DNA from: Pseudomonas sp. FP2196
Lineage (GTDB): Bacteria > Pseudomonadota > Gammaproteobacteria > Pseudomonadales > Pseudomonadaceae
DNA length: 64,000 nt
Direction: 5' to 3'
Assembly (NCBI RefSeq): GCF_030687715.1
Contig: NZ_CP117445.1
Location: 1,918,501 to 1,982,500, forward strand
Below the pieces are notes generated by a model. The model worked only from the letters and a program-made list of their open reading frames with translations, searched no databases and had not been told where the DNA came from. Below are positions 25,699 through 33,816 of this stretch, piece by piece (the first letter of the stretch is position 1; each line of letters starts with the position of its first letter). The translations under genes and the position numbers were made by a program.

Positions 25699-25715
25699 AG
25701 TCAACAAGTTTGACT
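25699..25715. promoter_or_regulatory. Inverted repeat, probable MarR operator
   Basis: AGTCAA and TTGACT around a 5-base spacer, centred between two divergent genes. TTGACT also fits a -35 box, so binding would block transcription. Confidence 0.65.
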
Positions 25716-25748
25716 CATTTTTCACGTGCCTCGCTACCGGTGACCTCC

Positions 25749-26915
25749 ATGGCTTTTTCCGAACGTGTCTCGCGCCTTAAAAGTTCTTTGATCCGTGAAA
25801 TCCTCGCCGCGGCCCAGCGTCCGGAAGTGATGTCGTTTGCTGGCGGCTTGCCTGCTGAAGCCATGCTGCCGAAAGTCGAATGGGCCGATATGCCGCTGTC
25901 ACTCGGGCAGTACGGCATGAGCGAGGGCGAGCCGGCATTGCGCGAAGCCTTGGCCGCAGAGGCGAGGGCGCTGGGGCTGGATTGCGAAGCGAGCCAGGTG
26001 CTGGTGGTCAGCGGCTCGCAGCAGACTCTCGATCTGGCGGCCAAGTTGTACATCGACAAAGGCACCCAGATCTTGTTGGAGGCGCCGACCTACCTGGCCG
26101 CGTTGCAGATATTTCAATTGTTCGGCGCCGATTGCCTGACCGTGGCGCAAGAGTCCGATGGGCCGAACCTGGCGCAACTGCGCAGCCGCCTGGAGCAGCA
26201 TCGTCCGGCGTTCATCTACTTGATCCCGACCTTCCAGAATCCGTCCGCCGTGCGCTACAGCGAATCCAAACGTGCCGCCGTCGCTGCACTGCTCGACGAA
26301 TTCGGCGTAACCCTGATCGAAGACGAGCCATATCGCGAACTGACGTTCGACGGCGGGAGCGCCAAACCGATTGCCGGACGCTTGAAAAAATCCAGCTGGA
26401 TCTACACCGGCACCGTGTCGAAAACCTTACTGCCCGGTTTGCGTGTCGGTTACCTGATTGCCAGCCCGGATCTGTTTCCGCACCTGCTCAAGCTCAAACA
26501 ATCAGCGGATCTGCACACCAATCGCATCGGCCAATGGCAGGCTTTGCAGTGGATCGGCAGTGAGAAATATCAGCAGCATTTGAGTGATTTGCGCGGTTTT
26601 TACCGTGAACGGCGCGATGGTTTTCAATCGGCGCTGGAAACGCATTTTGCCGACCTGGCCGATTGGAACGTGCCGCAGGGTGGGCTGTTTTTCTGGCTGA
26701 CGTTGAAGCTGCCGATGGACACGCGCTCATTGCTCAATGAAGCGCTGGCCAATGATGTGGCGTTTATGCCGGGTGAGCCGTTCTTTCCCGATCCCGATAA
26801 AAATCTCGGGCATTTGCGCTTGAACTTCAGTCATATCGATCCGGCACGACTGGATGAAGGGCTCAAGCGATTGGCGGCGGTAGTGCGCAAGGCGCAGGCG
26901 GCTGAGGCGGCCTGA
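25749..26915 (+). CDS. PLP-dependent class I/II aminotransferase
   Basis: 388-aa fold-type I aminotransferase of the LysN/2-aminoadipate or aromatic aminotransferase group. Visible features: substrate-binding FAGGLPAEAMLP near residue 29, cofactor region SGSQQTLDLAAK, N in FQNPS, the DEPYR motif, and the Schiff-base lysine in TVSKTLLPGLRVGY near residue 223. No regulatory N-terminal domain, so it is an enzyme rather than an MocR regulator. ATG at 25749 chosen over an upstream start because homologous proteins begin MAFSERVSRL. Regulated most likely by the divergent MarR protein. Substrate not determined. Confidence 0.9.
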   Translation: MAFSERVSRLKSSLIREILAAAQRPEVMSFAGGLPAEAMLPKVEWADMPLSLGQYGMSEGEPALREALAAEARALGLDCEASQVLVVSGSQQTLDLAAKLYIDKGTQILLEAPTYLAALQIFQLFGADCLTVAQESDGPNLAQLRSRLEQHRPAFIYLIPTFQNPSAVRYSESKRAAVAALLDEFGVTLIEDEPYRELTFDGGSAKPIAGRLKKSSWIYTGTVSKTLLPGLRVGYLIASPDLFPHLLKLKQSADLHTNRIGQWQALQWIGSEKYQQHLSDLRGFYRERRDGFQSALETHFADLADWNVPQGGLFFWLTLKLPMDTRSLLNEALANDVAFMPGEPFFPDPDKNLGHLRLNFSHIDPARLDEGLKRLAAVVRKAQAAEAA

Positions 26916-26921
26916 AAACAA

Positions 26922-26950
26922 ATAAACCGGCTCAAGGGCCGGTTTATTTT
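26922..26950 (+). terminator. Terminator after the aminotransferase
   Basis: ATAAACCGGC / GCCGGTTTAT stem with a 6-base loop and following T run. Confidence 0.92.
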
Positions 26951-27028
26951 TGTCTGAAATTTGTGTTGGTTGGCGGGTCTCATCGCTGGCTTGTCAGCGA
27001 TAGGGCCATCAGCCCCTTCACAAAACCA

Positions 27029-27400
27029 TCAGACCGCCGCAAATCGCTTATCCAGATAATCAATGATCACCTTGGATTCATACATCCAGGTTGTCTGGCC
27101 ATTCTCTTCAATGCGCAGGCACGGCACTTTGATCCGGCCACCCTGTTCCAGCAGCGTCTGGCGATCCTGCTCGTTGTTCTTCGCATCCTTCAGCGCCACC
27201 GGCACATTCAAGCGACGCAAGGTACGGCGGGTTTTTACACAGAACGGACAGGCGTGGAACTGATACAAGGTCAGATCCTTCGCAGCACTGTCGACCTGAG
27301 CCTGTTCGGCGGCGGGGCGTTTTTTCTTGCCCGGACGGGTGAGGAAATCGATGAAGATAATCAGTTGGCCGAGACCGACACGAAGCGCTTTGACGAACAC
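27029..27400 (-). CDS. Membrane-anchored glutaredoxin/GST N-domain protein
   Basis: 123-aa thioredoxin-fold protein. Residues ~1-22 are hydrophobic (VKALRVGLGQLIIFIDFL) and may anchor it or act as an uncleaved signal; a basic KKKRP stretch follows. The redox motif CPFC at ~51-54 and the cis-proline region KVPCLRI, then ESKVIIDYLDKRF, are those of glutaredoxins and GST N-terminal domains. It likely reduces disulfides or glutathione adducts. Downstream of folE on the same strand but separated by a strong bidirectional terminator. Confidence 0.85.
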   Translation of the reverse strand: MFVKALRVGLGQLIIFIDFLTRPGKKKRPAAEQAQVDSAAKDLTLYQFHACPFCVKTRRTLRRLNVPVALKDAKNNEQDRQTLLEQGGRIKVPCLRIEENGQTTWMYESKVIIDYLDKRFAAV

Positions 27401-27461
27401 GTTACAAGCCTCACAGGGACATTGAAGAAGGCGCGCAGCTTACCCGATTTTTCACGGACGA

Positions 27462-27492
27462 AAAAAAACCGGCGATCAACGCCGGTTTTTTT
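27462..27492. terminator. Bidirectional terminator after folE
   Basis: AAAAACCGGC / GCCGGTTTTT stem, 7-base loop, with A and T runs on both sides; ends the folE transcript on the minus strand. Confidence 0.9.
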
Positions 27493-27502
27493 GTGTGACG
27501 AG

Positions 27503-28063
27503 TTACTTGATGAGGCTGAGGAATTCGCTGCGAGTCGCTGCGTTTTCACGGAACTCACCGAGCATCACCGAAGTGATCATCGACGAATTCTGCTTCTCGA
27601 CACCGCGCATCATCATGCACATGTGCTTGGCCTCGATCACTACGGCAACGCCCAGCGCACCGGTGACTTGCATCACCGCGTCGGCGATCTGGCGGCTGAG
27701 GTTCTCCTGAATCTGCAGGCGGCGCGCGTACATGTCAACGATGCGCGCGACCTTCGACAGGCCCAGCACTTTGCCGCTCGGGATATATGCGACATGCGCC
27801 TTACCGATAAACGGCAACAGGTGGTGTTCGCACAGCGAGTACAACTCGATGTCCTTGACCAGCACCATTTCGCTGTTGTCGGAGCTGAACAGGGCACCGT
27901 TGGTGACCTCTTCGAGCGTCTGTTCATAACCGCGGCAGAGGTACTGCATGGCTTTGGCGGCACGCTTTGGCGTGTCGAGCAGGCCCTCGCGGGAGACGTC
28001 CTCGCCCAATTGGCCGAGAATCGCGGTGTAGTTCTGTTCCAGTGTCACAGGGGCTGATTCCAT
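27503..28063 (-). CDS. folE: GTP cyclohydrolase I with a replaced N-terminus
   Basis: 186-aa enzyme converting GTP to dihydroneopterin triphosphate, the first step of folate synthesis. Zinc and catalytic residues are intact: LCEHHLLPF (Cys-His), [17 protein letters not shown], and [11 protein letters not shown] with the second Cys. The first residues MESAPVT come from inserted DNA; the native start MSLEQNYTA is stranded at 29949 on the far side of a 1.9-kb element. From LEQNYTA on, the protein is restored. No good ribosome site precedes the new ATG. Expression must now come from a promoter inside the element or from read-through of the integrase remnant. Confidence 0.93.
   Translation of the reverse strand: MESAPVTLEQNYTAILGQLGEDVSREGLLDTPKRAAKAMQYLCRGYEQTLEEVTNGALFSSDNSEMVLVKDIELYSLCEHHLLPFIGKAHVAYIPSGKVLGLSKVARIVDMYARRLQIQENLSRQIADAVMQVTGALGVAVVIEAKHMCMMMRGVEKQNSSMITSVMLGEFRENAATRSEFLSLIK
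28021..28042. repeat. Attachment-type direct repeat, folE side
   Basis: 22 bases (TCGCGGTGTAGTTCTGTTCC plus AG) lying inside the 5' part of folE. It matches 29922-29943 with one difference (G versus A) that is synonymous in folE (AAC/AAT, Asn). Directly next to the integrase remnant. Confidence 0.85.
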
Positions 28064-28070
28064 AAGGGTT

Positions 28071-28624
28071 TCAGAGGGGTACTGTTTCTGTCTGTACCAA
28101 TTTTGTACCAATCAAGCTGTTTTCGGGCTTTCCGAGATCACCCCAGTCAGTGCTGGAGTTGATCCATCGGGCGAAAGTCGATAGCAACATCTGAACGCTA
28201 TGACCAAGCTGAGTGGCAATAAACGCAGGGTTCATACCCGCCATGAGGCACATGGTAGCGTATGTGTGTCGGCAGTTGTATTGCCGGTGGGCGCGAATCC
28301 CCAATTCGGTCAGTGCAGCCTGGAAGTGTTTGTCGGTGAAGGTCGATTGCTGAATGAACTCAACGTTCTTGGTAGGCGGGAGCACGTAGGGCGATTCGGC
28401 GCTTTTGCGGCAGCCCTGCAAGGCGCGTTATTGCGCCTTCAGTTCGGCCTGCTCGCACAGCTATTGAGCATGACCTGGTACCCGTTGCGGGTTTTAGTGC
28501 GCACCTCGATCGGGTAGACCGCGACGATGCGACACACGTTGACCGGTCGCTTCTCCCTATCTAGGTCCTCCTCGTGCGTCGCGACGAACTCGCTCGGGCT
28601 ATAAATAATTAACAGAAAATACAA
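28071..28624 (-). pseudogene. Tyrosine-recombinase remnant
   Basis: Two fragments in different frames. The upstream one (28439-28624) matches the middle of phage/island integrases (DLDREKRPVNV, then TKTRNGYQVML). The downstream one (28071-28421) has the catalytic C-terminal part: RHTYATMCLMAGM (Arg-His) and LGHS. The nucleophile position reads LSTFARWI where active relatives have Tyr, so the catalytic tyrosine is Phe. The N-terminal half is missing and the fimbrial gene abuts the break. It cannot be active. Confidence 0.85.
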
Positions 28625-29492
28625 TGTCAGCGTTAGCTGTTCCCGCTTCTAATCTTTCGTTTGCCAAGTGATAGTAGTTGGCGTAAAGATTAATTGAGGG
28701 GTCTTTTTCGCCGGGTCTAAAGTCTTGATAACGCATGTTGGTATTAAATCTTACTGGTTGGCCATCCGTGTTCGTAATCTGCAGTCCTACACCTCTGGCT
28801 GTTGATGTCCCGTTCAGATTGATAACCCCCTGTTGCTCATCGAAAATTGACGAGGTCGGCATGAGCTTGTAGCTGATGTTTTTTATACTTTGGCCACAAT
28901 TATTAAATGCAATTTTAAACTTAATGGGTTGAGTCTTGCTTTGGGGTTTGTCCAAGTCTGCCAGTTTGTAGTTGTTCCCCATTAATACATTTATGGATGG
29001 AGTCTCGCAAGATTCAGTCCTTACAGTAACGCTTTCCATCATTAAATCCATAACTTTTTTATCTCCAGCGTAGATCGTTGATATTCTTCCGCCTGCTATT
29101 TCCCCAGGCGTTATCTCTGCTGTTTTTGTCAATGAGAAATAATACATTCCAGCGCTGATCTTTGTTGTTCCCACGGGGAGCAATTTGCCACTTATTTGAT
29201 CAAATGGAGGCGGGCCAGTGAATTTAATTGCAATCCCCGGCAAGATATTCCTGGTTTCAAAACGAAAGTACGCACGCGTTGAGCATGTAATTGAAATTTC
29301 TTCGGTGTAGCCGCCCTGACCCCCACTCAAAATTTCAGTGCCAATTGGAGTGTCGCGAGGAATAGTCACATAGCGCGGCGCTCTTATAGTAACCCGTGCC
29401 TCGTTATTCACTGAGCACATTGTAGCCGCTTCACAAATCATGGCATGGAATAAACTGCTCAATGTAGTCATAGTAAAAACAAATAGACGCAC
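28599..29492 (-). CDS. Fimbrial-type (chaperone-usher) adhesin or pilin
   Basis: About 297 aa if begun at the GTG at 29492, which gives a signal peptide (MRLFVFTMTTLSSLFHAMICEA); an ATG at 29471 is the alternative. The mature part has Cys pairs (CSVNNEA / ISITCST, SCETP / FNNCGQ) and a C-terminal pilin-like domain with beta pattern ending IVFSVNYL, the donor-strand type end of chaperone-usher subunits. No chaperone or usher gene is nearby, so it is probably an orphan left by the decay of the element. Codon use is AT-rich (many ATT, AAT, TTT), unlike the flanking genes, indicating recent transfer. Confidence 0.7.
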   Translation of the reverse strand: MRLFVFTMTTLSSLFHAMICEAATMCSVNNEARVTIRAPRYVTIPRDTPIGTEILSGGQGGYTEEISITCSTRAYFRFETRNILPGIAIKFTGPPPFDQISGKLLPVGTTKISAGMYYFSLTKTAEITPGEIAGGRISTIYAGDKKVMDLMMESVTVRTESCETPSINVLMGNNYKLADLDKPQSKTQPIKFKIAFNNCGQSIKNISYKLMPTSSIFDEQQGVINLNGTSTARGVGLQITNTDGQPVRFNTNMRYQDFRPGEKDPSINLYANYYHLANERLEAGTANADIVFSVNYL

Positions 29493-29766
29493 GCATGATT
29501 TCTCAACTAAATTCAATGGGTATGAGAAGTTTGTCAAAATAATCTGAAGGCTTATATAAGAAGATTCTGATAATTGCCACACAAGCAATCGCTGTAGGTC
29601 AGGGTATTTAAAAGTGTTTTTGGTGCCACGTTTTGGGTCGTTAGCGCTCATTTCTGTGCAGTCGCAGGGCAAATGAGGCGAGTCACATCAGTCCTGATCA
29701 GAAGCACGCCACTTTTGCTTTTGGCGGAAAACTGGCGTTCGGCTCAATCATTCGCGACGAAATAAA

Positions 29767-29799
29767 AAGCCCCGAATCGTAGCGAACGCTGCGGGGCTT
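29767..29799 (-). terminator. Terminator-like hairpin inside the element
   Basis: AAGCCCCG / CGGGGCTT stem on the minus strand followed by TTTTTATTT. It lies downstream of the stranded folE start and would stop transcripts from the old folE promoter. Confidence 0.75.
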
Positions 29800-29921
29800 A
29801 TAGGAGAGACAGTGAAGGACTCTCTTGTGCCAACTACCGTGTTTTGGCGTGGTTAAGCAATGATGGCCTGGATCTAAGTCATCGAATTAATTGGCCCTGA
29901 TAACTTACTGAACACCTCGAG

Positions 29922-29943
29922 TCGCGGTGTAATTCTGTTCCAG
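29922..29943. repeat. Attachment-type direct repeat, far side
   Basis: Second 22-base copy, next to the native folE start codon. Defines the right end of the integrative element. Confidence 0.85.
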
Positions 29944-30026
29944 GGACATGAAACTACCTGTGGGGATTTTCGCAAAGGGCAAGGGTACGGTGGCGGACAC
30001 AACCCTGCAGGTTCGGTGTAACGGGA

Positions 30027-30584
30027 TTATTCGTCGCGACCTTCCATCATGGTGCGTTTAAGCATCACGTAAACCGCGCCGGCACCGCCGTGTTTCGCCT
30101 GACACGAACAGAAACCGAGCACTTGGGCGTGTTGGCGCAGCCAAGTGTTGACGTGGCTCTTGATCATCGGCCGTTTGCCGTCCAGCCGCACAGCCTTGCC
30201 GTGGGTGACGCGCACGCAGCGAATTTCGAATTTGGTCGCTTCGGCAAGAAATGCCCAGAGAGTCTCCCGGGCCTTTTCCACGCTCATGCCGTGCAGGTCG
30301 AGGCTGCCTTCGAATGGGATCTGGCCGACCTTGAGCTTGCGCATCTGACTTTCCTGCACCCCGTCGCGCGCCCACATCAACTCGTCTTCCGGGCCGACGT
30401 CGATCACGAATTGATCGGACAAACCATCAACGGTGGTGGTTTCGGTGCGCACGGTAGCGGACTGACGCAGCTTGGCGATCTGTGCGCGGTCGGCCTTGGG
30501 TTTGCCGGTGTCGGCGCGGTCGTGCTTGATTGGCTTGACGCCTTGGATCGCACTTTTGAACAGGGAAAAATCGTCGTCTTGCAT
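30027..30584 (-). CDS. Smr-domain (MutS2 C-terminal type) protein
   Basis: 185-aa protein with a C-terminal Smr domain (~100-185): LDLHGMSVEKA, then RCVRVTHGKAVR in place of the usual HGxG loop, and the closing GGAGAVYVMLKR. Smr proteins act on branched DNA or on RNA of stalled ribosomes as endonucleases. The N-terminal ~95 residues are charged and lack a known domain, as in YdaL/SmrA-type proteins. ATG at 30584 with GGAGG eight bases upstream; a longer in-frame start is less likely. In Pseudomonas this gene usually neighbours folE; here the element separates them. Confidence 0.85.
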   Translation of the reverse strand: MQDDDFSLFKSAIQGVKPIKHDRADTGKPKADRAQIAKLRQSATVRTETTTVDGLSDQFVIDVGPEDELMWARDGVQESQMRKLKVGQIPFEGSLDLHGMSVEKARETLWAFLAEATKFEIRCVRVTHGKAVRLDGKRPMIKSHVNTWLRQHAQVLGFCSCQAKHGGAGAVYVMLKRTMMEGRDE

Positions 30585-30659
30585 GTCAGCCTCCGCGAAG
30601 GGCGGCCAGTTTACCCAAGTCGAAACAAAACGGCCCGGCAAAAAAGCCAGGCCATCGAG

Positions 30660-30980
30660 TCAGTCGTGTTTTTTCATCAGGTGCGGGGACATGTTCAGTT
30701 CCCGCGATTGCCGGGCGCGACGACGGCAGCGACGCCACAGGGCCACGCCGAAATACAGAAACACCAAGCCGACTGCCAGAATGATCGCCGAGCCCGTCGG
30801 CGTAGCATTCAAATCACCAAGCGCTGGTGGGCGCCCGAGCAGGCTGGCGGCCCCGGCCATCGCCAGCAGCACACCGAACGTCGCCAGAATGGCGGCGATC
30901 GCAGCGCCGAAGCGAAAACGCCAGTTGCTTTGGCCTTTGGGCCGCAAGCGGCGTGCGTCAAATCCATCGGATAACTTCAT
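30660..30980 (-). CDS. Small two-TM membrane protein
   Basis: 106 aa. Basic N-terminus, hydrophobic segments at ~25-46 (FGAAIAAILATFGVLLAMAG) and ~64-82 (IILAVGLVFLYFGVALW), followed by an Arg-rich tail. No domain recognised. Start ATG 30980 preferred to the one five codons earlier because of GAGGAAGG upstream. Same strand as smr, 75 bases away, possibly co-transcribed. Confidence 0.7.
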   Translation of the reverse strand: MKLSDGFDARRLRPKGQSNWRFRFGAAIAAILATFGVLLAMAGAASLLGRPPALGDLNATPTGSAIILAVGLVFLYFGVALWRRCRRRARQSRELNMSPHLMKKHD

Positions 30981-31077
30981 TCCGACCTTCCTCAATGGGT
31001 ATCGGCCCTTCGACCGGGAGTTGACCGGGTTGTTCCTGAGGCTATGGCATTTGCGGCAAATGAGAGGATTTTGCGGA

Positions 31078-31100
31078 TGAGCGGCGCCGTGAGCCGCTCA
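31078..31100. terminator. Hairpin after the isochorismatase-like gene
   Basis: Perfect TGAGCGGC / GCCGCTCA stem with a 7-base loop; no clear T run, so terminator role is uncertain. Confidence 0.4.
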
Positions 31101-31110
31101 TCAGAGCCAA

Positions 31111-31701
31111 TCAGATCAAGTCTTGAGTCAAGGCGAGGGTAGCGAAATTGTCGGCCATGATCGCCATTTCGGCTTCCTGCACCAGTTCGGCACTGAGTAC
31201 GCGCCCCTTGAACGGCAGGTCACGGGTGGCACAGGCATCTTCGACCAGCGTGCAACGGAAACCCAGATTCTTCGCCGCCCGCACAGTGGTGCTGACACTT
31301 GAGTGGCTCATGAAACCGCAGACGATCAGATCCAGCGAGCCAAGATTCTGCAGGCGGTCAAGCAATTCGGTGCCATGGAATGCGCTCGGCAGCAATTTAT
31401 CGATGATGGTTTCATCGCCCTGCGGTTCGAGGCCGGGGATGAACTCACCGCGTTCGCCTTGTGGGTCGAACAGGCCACCAACGGTGCCGAGATGACGCAC
31501 GTGCACGATCGGCCGACCGGCTGCACGGGCCGCGGCGACCACTTGTTTGATGTTCGCGACGGCCGCGTCCATGCCGCTCAGGGCCAGCGGGCCACTGAGG
31601 TACTCTTTCTGGGCATCGATGATGACCACAGTGGCATGGCTCAGTGTGGCCGCTGCGTAACCGCGACCGCTGAGTTGAAACATCGTTTTTGGAACGGACA
31701 T
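31111..31701 (-). CDS. Isochorismatase-fold hydrolase lacking the catalytic cysteine
   Basis: 196-aa member of the isochorismatase/cysteine-hydrolase family. Catalytic Asp in VVIIDAQKEYL (~27) and Lys in TIIDKLLPSAF (~96) are present. The nucleophile loop reads CGFMSHSSVSTTVRAA, with Ser where amidases of this fold have Cys (normally ...HxCVSTT). Isochorismatases proper also lack this Cys, so it may be an ether/enol hydrolase or use another mechanism. AAGGAG precedes ATG 31701. Substrate unknown; neighbours give no hint. Confidence 0.85.
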   Translation of the reverse strand: MSVPKTMFQLSGRGYAAATLSHATVVIIDAQKEYLSGPLALSGMDAAVANIKQVVAAARAAGRPIVHVRHLGTVGGLFDPQGERGEFIPGLEPQGDETIIDKLLPSAFHGTELLDRLQNLGSLDLIVCGFMSHSSVSTTVRAAKNLGFRCTLVEDACATRDLPFKGRVLSAELVQEAEMAIMADNFATLALTQDLI

Positions 31702-31941
31702 TCTGGGGCTCCTTGGGGTGGGGCTTTTGCGACATTGTCCTCTGGCTGAGCGGTTCTGTGAATCGCTACCATCGTAGGTGCCGTCGTTACTGGCCTGCAG
31801 CCTTGTCAAGTTACACGTTCTGTTCAATAGCTGATGAAAAAAATAGAAATCTCCTACCGTCGCGCCGGTGTTTTTCCTGCGTCGTCGTGGCGCGTTTTGG
31901 CTGGTAGAATCGCCAGTCGTTTTTTCTGGAGTTCTGCCCCC

Positions 31942-32850
31942 GTGATCACTTCCCGACTTCGTACCCTGCGCGACCACATCCGTTGGGCCGTCAGCCGCTT
32001 CCATGGGGAGGATCTGTTTTTCGGCCATGGCACCGACAATGCCTGGGACGAGGCCCGGCAGCTTGTGCTGGGTGCGCTGCACCTGCCGTGGGAAATCGCC
32101 GACAGCTATCTCGATTGCGCGCTGGAGGATGATGAGCTGGTCAACCTGCAACGCTTGCTCAAACGCCGCATCGAAGAGCGCATCCCGACCGCTTATCTGC
32201 TGGGGGAGGCGTGGTTCTGCGGCATGTCGTTCATCGTCGACGAGCGCGTGCTGATTCCGCGTTCACCGATTGGCGAGCTGATCGAAAACCGTTTTGCGCC
32301 GTGGATCGGCACTGAGCCTGCGCGGATTCTTGACCTGTGCACCGGCTCTGGCTGCATCGGCATTGCCTGTGCCTACGAATTCCAGAACGCCGAAGTCGTA
32401 TTGGCGGATCTGTCGTTCGAAGCGCTGGAAGTGGCTAACCAGAACATCGAGCGCCACGGCGTTGATGAGCGTGTGTATACCGTGCAGGGCGATGGTTTCG
32501 ACGGGTTGCCGGGCCAGCGTTTTGACCTGATCGTGTCGAACCCGCCCTATGTCGACGCGGAAGATTTCGCTGACATGCCGGACGAATACCAGCATGAGCC
32601 GGAGCTGGGCTTGGCTTGCGGTGATGATGGTTTGAATCTGGTGCGCCGGATGCTCGCCGAAGCGGCTGATCATCTGATCGAGAAGGGCTTGCTGATCGTT
32701 GAGGTGGGCAACAGCCAGGTGCACGTTGAAGCGTTGTACCCGGAAGTCGACTTCGCCTGGCTCGAGTTCGCGCGCGGCGGGCATGGCGTGTTCATGTTGA
32801 CGGCGGAGCAGTGCCGCGATCATCAGGCGCTGTTCGCTTCTCGGGTTTAA
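31942..32850 (+). CDS. prmB: Ribosomal protein L3 N5-glutamine methyltransferase PrmB
   Basis: 302-aa SAM-dependent methyltransferase. An N-terminal helical domain (~1-110) leads to the Rossmann domain with [12 protein letters not shown] (SAM loop, ~132) and the NPPY motif (~200) for glutamine amide methylation. The N-terminal type and length fit PrmB rather than PrmC or HemK2. The GTG at 31942 is preceded by TGGAG; an ATG further upstream would add a non-family extension. In Pseudomonas prmB is commonly next to aroC and an MFS gene, as found here within 2-4 kb. Confidence 0.93.
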   Translation: MITSRLRTLRDHIRWAVSRFHGEDLFFGHGTDNAWDEARQLVLGALHLPWEIADSYLDCALEDDELVNLQRLLKRRIEERIPTAYLLGEAWFCGMSFIVDERVLIPRSPIGELIENRFAPWIGTEPARILDLCTGSGCIGIACAYEFQNAEVVLADLSFEALEVANQNIERHGVDERVYTVQGDGFDGLPGQRFDLIVSNPPYVDAEDFADMPDEYQHEPELGLACGDDGLNLVRRMLAEAADHLIEKGLLIVEVGNSQVHVEALYPEVDFAWLEFARGGHGVFMLTAEQCRDHQALFASRV

Positions 32851-32854
32851 AAGC

Positions 32855-32922
32855 AAAAGATCGCAGCCTGCGGCAGCTCCTGCAGAGATCGGTGCAGGAG
32901 TTGCCGCAGGCTGCGATCTTTT
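32855..32922. repeat. REP-type hairpin (GATCGCAGCCT family)
   Basis: Long near-perfect inverted repeat, AAAGATCGCAGCCTGCGGCA with its complement, between the convergent prmB and the next minus-strand gene. May serve as a shared terminator. Confidence 0.9.
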
Positions 32923-32925
32923 GAT

Positions 32926-33717
32926 TTACCGGTGCGTAGCAATCCAGATCAACAATCCGGCCTGAAACACCGCAAACGCCACCAGACAAGTAATGGTGAA
33001 GCGCAGCCCGGCGTCTTCACGCTTGAACTTGCTGACTTTCTCTTCTTGCTTCTTCAGCTTCACTTCCTGCTCGGCCAGGTTCTGCTCTGCCTGCTGAAGC
33101 ATCTGCGCCGCCTCAAGAATCTCGACGATCTGCAGCTTTTCGCTGTTCCAGTCGCCGAGCAAGTCACCGACCTGAGCCTCCTTGATGCTGCCCTTCAAAT
33201 GCTGGGCATCGGCGTAGACCACTTCGAAACCGTGGACTTTCAGGAAATGATCACGACGCAGGCGGGTGTCTTCGTTCAGCGCGTCCTTGTTGTTCAAGTC
33301 CATGCCGTCGACGGTGTAAGTCGGCCAGCGTTTCTTTGCCCAGTTGATACCTTGTGCGGCCATGAAACGGCCGATGCCACGGTTCAACGGTTCAATCTGC
33401 AAGCCGCTGTCCGGACCGAAGTACACACGCTTGGTGGTGTGATCGACCCACACATCGAGATGATTCTGCTCTTTGCGAACGCGCTGGTTCGGCAGTTTGA
33501 TCGCCATGCGCATCAGGCTTTTTTCTTTGCTGTTGCGTTCGGCGTAACCGAATTCGACAAAACGCAACGGCCGGCCGCCGGTATTGCGATCGGTCTGCAG
33601 CGGGGCCAGGCGGAGCATCTTGTGGTGCTCGACGTGGACATCCGCCCACGGCAGCTCGACCGCTGGCGGTGCGTCTTTTTCAGCGGTGGTGTCGGGTGAA
33701 GTCTGGGTATCAGTCAT
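32926..33717 (-). CDS. Conserved protein with C-terminal coiled coil and membrane anchor
   Basis: 263 aa, no enzyme motif recognised. N-terminus acidic and Pro-rich; ~25-190 a mixed alpha/beta region (FGYAERNSKEKSLMRMAIK, VYFGPDSGLQIEPLNRGIG). A long Gln/Glu/Lys coiled coil at ~195-235 (AEQNLAEQEVKLKKQEEKV) is followed by a C-terminal hydrophobic segment (~242-260, FTITCLVAFAVFQAGLLIWI). Topology suggests a tail-anchored protein with the bulk in the cytosol. Function unknown. Confidence 0.75.
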   Translation of the reverse strand: MTDTQTSPDTTAEKDAPPAVELPWADVHVEHHKMLRLAPLQTDRNTGGRPLRFVEFGYAERNSKEKSLMRMAIKLPNQRVRKEQNHLDVWVDHTTKRVYFGPDSGLQIEPLNRGIGRFMAAQGINWAKKRWPTYTVDGMDLNNKDALNEDTRLRRDHFLKVHGFEVVYADAQHLKGSIKEAQVGDLLGDWNSEKLQIVEILEAAQMLQQAEQNLAEQEVKLKKQEEKVSKFKREDAGLRFTITCLVAFAVFQAGLLIWIATHR

Positions 33718-33816
33718 AACGGCGAGATCCTGTCCAAGCCCTGCTTGTCGCCAGCCGATACGCTGGCGACAAAGGCTTATCGGCCGCTTTCTTCAGGACT
33801 GGAGGGGAAACACCCG

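Larger units (their letters stand above)
28021..29943. mobile_element. Decayed integrative element in the 5' end of folE
   Basis: 1.9-kb segment bounded by 22-bp direct repeats. It contains a tyrosine-integrase remnant next to the folE-side repeat, a fimbrial-type gene of low GC, and a terminator-like hairpin. The sequence outside the far repeat continues upstream as the native folE start and ribosome site (ATG at 29949), which shows the insertion point directly. Most of the original element appears lost. Confidence 0.8.
29673..30026. other. Gap holding the stranded native folE start
   Basis: 354 bases. Contains the far end of the integrative element and, beyond it, the old folE leader: AGGT ribosome site and ATG at 29949 reading MSLEQNYTATRGVQ then stop (29949 to 29905). 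A hairpin with T run follows at 29767-29799. The native folE promoter must lie between 29950 and the smr gene. Confidence 0.7.
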
